From contig OY720344.1 of the NCBI GenBank assembly GCA_963082975.1, positions 29,051,172-29,115,171 of the forward strand: a stretch of 64,000 nucleotides of DNA. Reading direction: 5' to 3'. A program made the position numbers and the translations under genes. Under the pieces are notes generated by a model. The model had not been told where the DNA came from and searched no databases. It saw nothing but the letters and a program-made list of their open reading frames with translations. Positions within the stretch are counted from its first letter, which is position 1. Each line of letters begins with the position of its first letter. This DNA comes from Labia minor (lineage: Eukaryota > Arthropoda > Insecta > Dermaptera > Spongiphoridae). This document shows, piece after piece, positions 11,761 through 20,516 of the stretch.

Positions 11761-12412
11761 CAGTGGCGTACCTAGGGGAGGGGGCGGTGGGCGGCACTTA
11801 TCTTGGGGCGGCATTTTTTATATTTAGTTATAGTTGTAAAAAGTAGCTTATTCATTTCATATTTATTTTTTTTTCTTTCTTGAATAAAAAATGATTATTA
11901 TGATTATTATAAGTTTACTATTTGATTTATATAAATTATGATTAACTATATGATTTCGAATATTATTCCTCGGTGTATATAAATGCATTTTAGTGTAAAT
12001 TTTGAATTCTAATTCCAAGAACAGGATAATAATTTTATTTTATTGTATTCATTAAAATTCGTTAAATTCGTAAACGCATCTTTACGATTTTGTTCGGCAA
12101 AATTATCTTCGTTCTACAATGAGTCAATTAAGACTACAAAATCTTGCAATATTGTAAATAGAACAAGAAATTACAAATAATATAAATTTTGAGAGCATTA
12201 TATACGATTTTTCTAGTATGAAAGCTAGAAGGGTAAATATTATATAAATATGTTTACGAGTGCATACAAATATGTGTAAAAAAATTTACTCTATGTATTA
12301 ATTAATATTGATTAAATAACTTAATAATTTATTTATGTGTATTAATTTATAAAAACCACTATTTGATTGACTTTTAATAGAAAGGGCGGCAAAAGTTCTA
12401 GGCACGCCACTG
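11761..12412 (+). mobile_element. hAT element with transposase C-terminal remnant
   Basis: The element has terminal inverted repeats CAGTGGCGTACCTAG and, inverted, CAGTGGCGTGCCTAG. It is flanked by 8-bp duplications GGTGTGAG (11753-11760) and GGTGTAAG (12413-12420), one mismatch apart. The TIR type and 8-bp duplication identify hAT. Inside, near 12104-12246 on the plus strand, a frame reads YLRSTMSQLRLQNLAIL, stop, IEQEITNNINF and then SSMKARRVN. This resembles the C-terminal dimerisation segment of ZMYM1/DUF4371-type hAT transposases, with one in-frame stop. The rest of the transposase is missing at this 652-bp length. A subterminal GGGGCGGCA / GGGCGGC motif occurs near both ends. Confidence 0.9.
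12104..12246 (+). pseudogene. hAT transposase C-terminal remnant
   Basis: About 47 codons with one internal stop, encoding YLRSTMSQLRL near the start and KARRVN at the end. In intact hAT transposases this region mediates dimerisation and lies next to the last acidic catalytic residue, which is not preserved here. It lies inside the element at 11761-12412. Confidence 0.75.
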
Positions 12413-12553
12413 GGTGTAAGCCTGGGAGACGAGAGTAGATTTAGAGTATCCTACCCTCTGTAGGAGTTGGATGGTTGTAGCTCAGGATAGGGGCACTTGG
12501 AGAAATGTGGTTGCTGCGAACATAAACTTTCGAGTTCTGTAGAGCCACAGATA

Positions 12554-13340
12554 TCATAGATTTTTATGATTACATTGGTTATACCTATCAACAACAAATA
12601 AAATTTTAACACTTTTTTAAAATTAAGATCTTGATAAATTGATCCTTTGATAAAAAAATGTAAGAAAATTTTATGAAAATTTAGTTGTTTTCAAGAAAAT
12701 AATATAGAAAGTTGCAATTTTTATTCAAATAAAAAAATTACAATAGATTTTTCCAAAATAAATAAATAAATATATAAATATAAGTTTAATAAAAATAAAT
12801 TCGAAGCAACAAGTGAAAATTCTAAATAAAGGTTTCTATAGGTATATTATCTAGAATATTTTTTTATCTAAAGAAACAATCCGTTTTAATCAACAGATTT
12901 TTTTTTTCTTTTCCCGTAAAATAATCGACTCATTTTAAATTCCTGCTAGACTCGATTATATGTTTCTTTTTCTAGTTTAAATAATTCTAATGAATTATGC
13001 ATGTATATGAAAGAAGAAAAAACGTTAACGTAGTTATTTCGTAGCGAAGACTTTAAATTATTTATGAGAAAAGTTCGAAAAGATTATATAAAATAAGAGA
13101 AGAGTTAAAGAACAAAAAAATATTGACAAATAGATTAAATTAACTGATTCAATGAGAAAATAATCTGAACACGAATATAAATAAAAATATTATCAATCAA
13201 GAAAACAAGGAAAATAATTAATAAATAATCCAAATATCTTTCAATCTAAGTATAAACAAACTAGAAAAAATATATAAACAATCAGTAATTATAAAATTAA
13301 ATTTTTCTTATTGTATGAAATTTGTTGAAATATTCATTAT
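12554..13340. other. AT-rich, nothing recognised
   Basis: Homopolymer-rich AT DNA; no supported feature. Confidence 0.5.
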
Positions 13341-13580
13341 CTTATCTTATTATGCTAGCTAAAATTGTATATATATATAGCCATGGGTTCTCAAAAACCG
13401 CTCTCTAACGATTTTTTTCAAATTCAAACTAGATATAGTATTTATAAAGAAAAATTGATTTTTATTGATCACATCTCAGGAAAAATACATCTTAATTATT
13501 TATTTCTTAATTTAAAATTATATATGGAGACGTCAAAAATGGCATCCATATTGAAATTTGACTCCTGCCTTTTTTTAAAG
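13341..13580 (+). repeat. Repeat R5, copy a
   Basis: Begins TTATTATGCTAGCTAAAATTG and includes CTCAAAAACCGCTCT and ACTAGATATAGTATTTATAA. It is present inverted at 19110-19343, and a short piece is at 47279-47300. An 81-codon frame runs through it (13365-13610) but is not conserved in the second copy, so I do not call it a gene. The element class is unknown. Confidence 0.7.
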
Positions 13581-13739
13581 GTTATTGTATTAATATTTTT
13601 TTATATTTAAAATATTTTAAAATTTTTAATTTAATTTCGAAATAAAATTAAAAATATATATTTTAATAATATTTTATAATTATAAATTACGATATATATT
13701 TATCATTCTTCCAATAAAAATAAATATTCATTCACTTAG

Positions 13740-13964
13740 AAACATACCTAATAATACATATTTATGTATTATTGAGGACACCAAGTTCCATTCATTTTAT
13801 TCAGATTGATGCATTGATTCAACATTTAATAATTGTAATAAATAATTAAAGAATTGTATTTCAGCTCGGTGTCTCAAGTATTAATATTACCAGCCAAACC
13901 CAATAATAATGAATTATTTTTTTTAACTTAAGTACCGAGCCGAGGCTCGGGGTCCCGGTACTTT
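13740..13964 (+). mobile_element. Repeat R4 (Helitron-like 3' end), copy a
   Basis: About 225 bp including CAGATTGATGCA, AGCTCGGTGTCTC and ATATTACCAGCC. It ends in a strong stem CCGAGCC-GA-GGCTCGG, then ten bases and CTTT where the inverted copy at 17740 has CTAG. A hairpin about ten bases before CTRR is the Helitron pattern. Here the terminal CTAG appears mutated. Confidence 0.65.
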
Positions 13965-14889
13965 ATTATTATAATTGTTAAATAAAATTTTAAATTATTA
14001 TTTTATAGGATTTGAAATAAATAATAGGTTTAAGATATGCAACCACCTTTATTATGATAATTTATAAACAGTTTTTCTTTTAAAGAATAAATTTGAGAAA
14101 TCTGTTTTTTTTCTTTAATTCTATTTATTTAAGGGTTTGGGGAGAGTTCCTATCTTAGTAATGGGACAGTAACTTTAGATGCAGCATAGGTCTCGTCAAT
14201 TGCTTTTAATAGAATACCATTTAGTTTGTTTTTGATGATTATATATTGTAAACGTAAAGTATAGTATATATATATAAGGTATATAACGTAGTTTTTTTTT
14301 TTTTTTTGACTCTCTTGGACTAAGAGATGGCGTAACTTTTGTATTAAACATTCTTTAAAGGTTATTATTATTATTAATACTAATATTAATAATTAATAAA
14401 GGTTATTAATAACAAATATAATATTTAACTTTCTGAGAAAATCATTCCTTTTTAGTACAAAAATTACCTTCCAAAGATACTTTATTCTTACTTTCCAGAT
14501 ATTAAATTAAATAATAAAATGAAAATAATCATTCTATCATAATTTTATTTTTTCCATGTAAATATAATTAGGATTACATCAATTGAAATTTTTACAATTG
14601 GCAAATAAATTAAATTAAACTATTTAGAAAACTTCCTAATGAAATTGTTTTTTTTTTTCTGAATTATATTTATAGTATATTTAATAAATTTTCTAAAGTT
14701 ATTAACTATTAAACAAATTCTTCAACCTTTCAAGTTGTTTTTATTTGAATTTTGTAGAATTAATTCGAAATAGTGAATATCTTTGACAAAAGTGAAACCT
14801 GTTTAAAATTATATATTTATTATGAAATATTATTCAATGGAAATTAATATAAATGGGATGCGTTTGGAAGGAAATGCCATCTTCATTAG
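13965..14889. other. AT-rich, nothing recognised
   Basis: Contains a T15 run near 14291-14307 and AT tracts. No supported feature. Confidence 0.5.
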
Positions 14890-15240
14890 ATGTAGTGGAC
14901 ATATGTGCTCAGTCGTTTTTCATCATTAACACCTGTTTTATAGAACGTGGAAAATAGGTGCAAACAGGTGCACCCCGGTCACAGTTCAGTGCCCAAGAGT
15001 GCTTACCGAATGCAAATGCTCCCCTCCTTTCTTCTTTTCTTCTATCCCCCAGGAAATTTCTAACGTTTTTTCCGTTTGATTTGCGTGCATGCACTCGTTG
15101 GCTCACTCATTCTGCGTGCACATGTTCCTGGAGAGCTAAGCCACCCACGATCGATTCCGGAGCAGAAGGCCCTTTGAGGAACAGGCACAGCATTGGGAGG
15201 AATAAGCGTGCCAGGCTCTTGATTTTATTCTCCCCTCTCT
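14890..15240. other. GC-richer unique island
   Basis: About 350 bp with markedly more G+C than its surroundings and no match to the repeats in the window. Overlapping frames of 94 codons (plus, 14958-15242) and 65 codons (minus, 14909-15106) resemble no family I know. E-box motifs occur at 14900 (CATATG), 14930 (CACCTG) and 14965 (CAGGTG). It could be a conserved regulatory element, an untranslated exon or an unrecognised coding exon. The sequence alone does not decide. Confidence 0.4.
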
Positions 15241-15515
15241 AATACTAACTTCATTCAAAACCATTAACATTATTTTATCAGTTAGTTGACACGCAGATTA
15301 CAAAATTGTGAAGAAATTGAGAAAGAAAATAATTTAACAAAAAAAAAAAAAGAAATCAAATCAAATGGGTCAACTTTTGGTTATTTTTAGTTTATTTATA
15401 TATTTACTTGAATTACTTAATAAATTATTTTTATTCTTTTTTATTAGTTTATTTTATTTAATTTATTTATTTTTCTATCTATAAAAAAAAAATTATTTAG
15501 AATTTTTTTTCTTAA
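15241..15515. other. AT-rich spacer
   Basis: Low-complexity spacer between the GC island and the R2 element. Confidence 0.5.
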
Positions 15516-16101
15516 TTACTATCTCGTAAGAGATAGTATTGAGATCACGAAAATTTTCGATGTTGAGATTTTGATGTTTTTATACGTTTTGAAGGTTCCT
15601 GAATCATTTTCACTAAGGTTGAGAAAAATGTCTGTGTGTGTATGTATGTAGACAAGATTACACAAAAACGGTTTGAGCTAGAATGATGAAATTTGGTACA
15701 TGGACATTATTCAAAATTCATAGTTTTCTATCAACTTTTGAGAAAAGAAGCTCAATCGGAAGAGGGTCATTACCTACAACGTTTTGATTTTTTTTCTTCT
15801 AAAGTGACCGTAAAAATAAAGATATATGTTTGATAATTTTTCACATGATTAATAATTGTATAAAACTGCTATATATAGAATTTCAGCTTGATTGAATCGC
15901 TGAAAGTACCATAATTAATTTTTTAACACTGCGAATCTCACGTGCCTTCAACAAAGAGCCAAACATGCGCTGGTTTAATAAATATTATTTATTAACTTTA
16001 ATTTATAATTTATAATTAATTAAATTTAATTAAATATAATATATTATGTTATTTAATCCAATTCAAATTGCGAGATAGTCGAGTGGAGACACTCCAGCTA
16101 A
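15516..16101 (+). mobile_element. R2 HINE-like element, copy a
   Basis: A 586-bp non-coding element. The 5' end is TTACTATCTCG, itself part of a small palindrome (CTATCTC/GAGATAG). Near the 3' end the inverse CGAGATAGT is followed at once by the stem-loop GAGTG-GAGA-CACTC and then CAGCTAA. Between them are a TGTGTGTATGTATG microsatellite (about 15633-15650) and conserved blocks such as GGTTTGAGCTAGAATGATGA. A 5' motif inverted subterminally plus a 3' stem-loop is the HINE/DINE-1 layout. Copies also lie at 38871 and 62257. Confidence 0.8.
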
Positions 16102-16930
16102 TTTATTTACAATTATTTATATGATAACATCATGTATCTATCTATAGGTACATCTCTAAGAATAAAAACTAGATTCATAGTATTTCTTTTCTATTAAGTG
16201 ATCAATCCAAACATACTTTTTTATAGAAAGTAAAAATTAAAAAAGAAAGTATTTTAATGATATAATTATAAAATAGAACAGGAAACGGCTACATATGGAC
16301 TATTACAAATGGGTCATGGCTTGCAAAAAAAAAAAAAAAATCCGTTGCGGCCGGTTATGTTTTTCTGATTTAACTTAAAATTTCTCGTCATTAACTCCTA
16401 CTAATTTTTTTTTAACTTAAGAATACTTTTAACATGTTTTGATGTGTTTTTTTTGAATTGGGTGAAATAATTAAGCGGTGTCTCGTGTGAATTCTTTCTC
16501 GCTTTTGTAGGACACTTGACCAGTGACACAGTCGGCGATGTTTGACTTTCATTACATTCGTTTATCTTACTTCCTGCAATTACAGGACAAACTCACAATC
16601 GAATTAATTAATTTCACTTCAATAATTATTCTTTCTACGTGATAAATATACAAAAAAAAAAAATAATAAGTTTTAATTGTGGTAGATACATAAAATTTTG
16701 TTTTTATTTATTTATTGTTTCAAAGATTTATTTAAGTATATAAATCGATTTTTTTTATCATCGTCAGATCGTCACTTCCTGATATATGTATAATTTATAT
16801 TTCCAGATGATTTACTATTTAGACACTTCTAAACTTGACTTTTCTATTTATTTTTATCTAATCTTTTTGTTTTATTAATTAATACAATTTTATTCTTTCA
16901 TTATTTCATCATTTACAATTTAATACAAAA
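16102..16930. other. AT-rich, nothing recognised
   Basis: Contains an A17 run near 16325. The part at 16450-16560 is more complex (for example CTCGTGTGAATTC) but not recognisable. Confidence 0.5.
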
Positions 16931-17545
16931 TAAGTTGACCTGTGGCCAGGTCCGAACCGACCGACGGTTTGAAATAAATTAATTTCCAGCTACAGAAACA
17001 ATTTCAAATAATTTTAATATATCTATTAATATAATAAAAAACAGATATGGATAGAACATAAATATTATTAATTTTATTTTATTTATAATATATATGTAAG
17101 ATCAGGCTGTGACGTCATGAATGGCTGGATGACGTCATATAATTTTAAATTAAGAAAAAAACTAATAAAAATGATTTTTCTCGAGAATAAAACCAATACA
17201 AAGTGCATGATTCGTGGTGATATCTAAAAAATCTCCTTATGTGAAATTTGGTGCGAAAATAACCCTATCTTCGATCGCTAATACTACCACTTCCGGTTTC
17301 CGGATTTGCACCAAAAGTTGATCAATTCATCCCACTGATGCATTAAGTAAATATGCCAAATTTCATCAAAATCCGTTGAGCCGTTCAAGCTGTACACATC
17401 TATTCGGACGGACGGACGGACAGACATCATGCTAAAAGTACTTTTTTCTGTTAAGAAAATGCATGATTCGTGGAGATATGTAAAAATCTCCACGTGTGAA
17501 ATTTGGTGTGAAAACAATACCTCCCTTACTATCGTTGGTCGGTAA
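16931..17545 (-). mobile_element. R1 HINE-like element, copy b
   Basis: Near full-length (615 bp), minus strand. The terminal TTACCGACCAACG (one change) lies at 17545, and the hairpin and CAACTTA end lie at 16931. Both head modules and the GTCCGTCCGTCC microsatellite are present. A 77-codon frame on the minus strand across the first module (17284-17517) also stays open in copy c (41024-41646), but it covers mostly repeat structure. Confidence 0.9.
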
Positions 17546-17739
17546 AAAAAGTATTCGTTATCTATTTTATAATATTTTCAAATTAAATTTTGTTGATCCT
17601 AGTACTTAAATAATCAATCTTATTTAAAATACTAATAGTTTCTAGACGTTGTGTTGTTTTTCCTCAAGTTTATATTTTTCTTTAGTTTGGAATAGTATTG
17701 GATTAAAATCTTTTTAAGAATCATTAGGCCAATAACAAA

Positions 17740-17990
17740 CTAGTACCGGGACCCCGAGCCTCGGCTCGGTACTTAAGTTAAAAAAAATGATTCATTATTA
17801 TTGGATTTGGCTGGTAATATTAATACCTGGGACACCGAGCTCTCGCTCTACCCTTTAAAAAATATTGATACACAATTCTTTAATTATTTATTACAATTAT
17901 TAAATGTTACACATTTGCATCAATCTGATTAAAATTAATTAACTTGTGCTCCTCAATAATACATAAATATATAATATATAGGTACATATA
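17740..17990 (-). mobile_element. Repeat R4 (Helitron-like 3' end), copy b
   Basis: Inverted relative to 13740-13964. On the minus strand it ends with stem CCGAGCC-GA-GGCTCGG, the ten bases GGTCCCGGTA, and CTAG (17740-17743), followed by T. This is the better-preserved R4 terminus and supports a Helitron origin. No coding capacity. Confidence 0.7.
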
Positions 17991-18134
17991 TTTTTTTTCT
18001 ATAGTGTTTTTTTGAAAAACTGTTTAGCGCCCCAAGTGGTTATAAAACAAACTAAAGACAAAAAAACGTGCTTTGCAGCTTTTCGGAATTAAAAAAGCAA
18101 AATTGGCAGTCGTGGGACTGGCCGACAGAAGTGA

Positions 18135-18610
18135 AAACTTCTGCGTAAGAAATTTTAAAACAGACGAAATTCGCGCTATTTCACGAGAAAGATGAATTTC
18201 ATATGCATGTATATATATATAACTTATATATTATTTTAAACATATATTTTAAACAAATTTGTAACTTATATTTATATATATATAAATACACAACTTTGTT
18301 TAAAATATTGCAATACGAACTGTTTTATAATTCTTATCTCTAACATAAAATATATATTTATTATGTGAAGTTCATTTCGTATAATTTTGATTATATATGT
18401 ATATATGAAATGAACTTTACATAATAAATATATATTTATATGTTAGAGATAATTTATAAAACAGTTCTAATGACAATTCAAATTTCGCGCTCTGTTATAA
18501 GAAATTTGAAAGCAGATGGTTTCATGGTGTTGGTCACGATCACGCGAGTTCTATACTTTTTCCCCATCCCGCAAAAGTGCTCAACGCCGCTAAAGAAGTT
18601 TTCACTTCAA
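18135..18610. repeat. Long fold-back (inverted repeat)
   Basis: The inner arms of about 66 nt are 18317-18382 and 18401-18467, only a few differences apart, with an 18-nt loop. The outer motifs AGAAGTGAAAACTTCT (18136-18151) and AAGTTTTCACTTC (about 18596-18608) are also inverted copies. The right side between the arms is GC-richer (CAACGCCGC, GATCACGCG). It is probably a fold-back or MITE-like element that split R4 sequence, and it could form a very stable hairpin. Confidence 0.7.
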
Positions 18611-18721
18611 AAATTATTTAATATTTGGAAATATATCTGACTTATAGAAAAAATGAATATTAATTAAAGAAAGAAATAGTTTTTAAAATATCCTGAATAA
18701 TATGTAACAATTTTCAAGATA

Positions 18722-18812
18722 GAAATTTATTACAATATTACAATTATTAACTGTTGCATCATTGCATCAATCTGATTAAAATGAATGGAACTTCGGGTAC
18801 TCAATAATAATA
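18722..18812 (-). repeat. R4 5' portion, third copy
   Basis: Repeats the CAGATTGATGCA / TAATAATTGTAAT part of R4 with AGTTCCATTCATTTTAATC, matching copy a at 13780-13850. The hairpin end is absent. Confidence 0.65.
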
Positions 18813-19007
18813 AATAAAATAATATTAATAAATATATTGAATAATATTTTATTGAAAAAATATTAAAACTTATAAAACTATCTAAAACTTTATTAATAAA
18901 AGAACAATGAATAAATAAATATAGAATAGTAATTTATTAAAAAGTAAACAATAGATAAAAAGAAAAAAAAATAACAAAATCATTATTTTCATTTTTAAAT
19001 AACGATT

Positions 19008-19076
19008 CACCCGGCGAGTTTCGAACCGACGAAATCCACTCGTTAAAACATCAGTCCAACCGCTGGACTATATGTA
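19008..19076 (-). tRNA. tRNA-like pseudogene or SINE head
   Basis: On the minus strand an A-box-like TAGTCCAGCGG (19060-19070) is followed about 40 bases later by the B-box-like GGTTCGAAACT (19017-19027). The acceptor and T stems do not pair well in my reading, so a working tRNA is unlikely. A tRNA-derived SINE head or decayed tRNA gene fits better. Confidence 0.5.
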
Positions 19077-19109
19077 TTTAGATAAAAAATTGTCATTTTT
19101 TTACTGTCT

Positions 19110-19343
19110 TAGCAGGCAGTATTAAAAATTTTGACGTTTTCCATATAATATATAATTTTCAATTAAGAAATTAATAATGAAGCTGTATGTTTCAAGAGAT
19201 ATCATCAATAAAACTTAATTTTTCTTTATAAATACTATATCTAGTGTGAATTTGAAAAAAATCGTTAGAGCGGTTTTTGAGAACCATGATATATAGATAA
19301 ATACATATATACAATTTTAGCTAGCATAATAAGATAAGATACA
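19110..19343 (-). repeat. Repeat R5, copy b
   Basis: Inverted copy of 13341-13580. The end ATTTTAGCTAGCATAATAAG, the CACTAGA/ATAGTATTTATAA block and the AACCGCTCTAACGA motif are shared. Element class unknown. Confidence 0.7.
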
Positions 19344-20516
19344 AACACAAGCCATAAAACACAAACAGGTCAAACTTCTGGCAACTTAATTAGTTCTTTT
19401 AAGATACATGAGAAACAAAGAACCTGCTGCTTTTCACTCGATTAAAAGACGCTTCTCTAAACTTCTCTAAAATATGTAAATACACTTTTCTCGACTAGCT
19501 AACCACTCAAATTTAAAATTGAAAAAAAAAATGTTTGTAACAGATTCAAGTTGGTAGTGATTAGTTTTCTCAATAAAGACGTTTTTCAATTCAGATGTAG
19601 ATTAGGTCAGAATGTCTCCAAGTTTCCTATCACTTTCATTAATAGATTTTTCTTAAGATTAAATTACTTTTCACAATTTGAATTATATCATTTATCGAAA
19701 AAGTACATATTTTATTTTATTTTAATAATTTATAACTTTTCAATTTAATCTTAATGTTTTTTTTTGTTTTCTTCACCAGTGAAAGGTTTTTTGATTAATA
19801 GTTTATCTTCTACTTTTTTCTTTGATGATGTTATTGTTTTAGTCACAATACGTAACCTACTATTTTTCTTGATTAATAGTTTTGTTTGCATATCTCTTTC
19901 ACGGGTTTTTGAAGATTTTATATCTCTTTAAAATATATGTTATTTTTTTAAAATTATTATTTCTATTTGATTTATTTATTTAATCCCATCAATTTTTTTT
20001 AATCCACTTAAAAAAATAGCTCAACTACTTTGAATTTAAGCTGGAAAAATGGAAATAAAAATTATATATTTTGAGGCATTTGACATAAGTATGGAGGATA
20101 ATTCAATTATTTAATTTTTTTTTTTGTTTGTTTTAAATTAATATTTCAAAAATTGATAATCAACAAAATAAATAAATAAGTATATATTTCATTTGTTCTC
20201 TCAGTCATCCAATTAAATAAATAAATTATTAATTATGAAATTATGTTTTAAAAAAATTTAACAAAAATATAATTACAAACTCATTAGTAAAATAAAAAAA
20301 TTTAATATAATATAGTAAATATATTAGGAAAAATGTTTAGTTAATTTCGGGTCAAATTTTTCATTCAACCCAGAAAGGAAAGATCAGACAATTAAAAAAT
20401 AAATTTTCAATGACAGCAAACATGCAATCTGAATAAGAAAAATATCAATTTTTTATTTGACAATTAGGATCATATTATTATATAATATACTATATTAAAC
20501 TATTAATATATTAAAT
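19344..20516. other. AT-rich, nothing recognised
   Basis: Short open frames (for example 19551-19748, 65 codons) are low-complexity and match no family. No supported feature. Confidence 0.5.

Larger units (their letters stand above)
11435..12553 (+). mobile_element. RTE-like LINE fragment split by a hAT element
   Basis: Left part 11435-11760: an RT palm block reading GLKQGEALSPILLN, where GLxQGDxLSPxLFN is typical. The frame then jumps to the KFKYLG-like segment, skipping the YADD region, and continues with the IYK..IIFPVVLYGCE block. Right part 12421-12553: GDESRFRV, then a deletion to the C-terminal region and the 3' tail TTCTGTAGAGCCACAG. The hAT element at 11761-12412 separates the two halves inside the LYGCE codons. 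Confidence 0.85.

Noticed and set aside
13365-13610. 81-codon frame in repeat R5
   Set aside because: It is not open in the inverted R5 copy at 19110-19343 and resembles no known protein.
14958-15242. 94-codon plus frame as a gene
   Set aside because: It overlaps a 65-codon frame on the other strand, has no recognisable motif and no splice or promoter context. It is kept only as an unassigned island.
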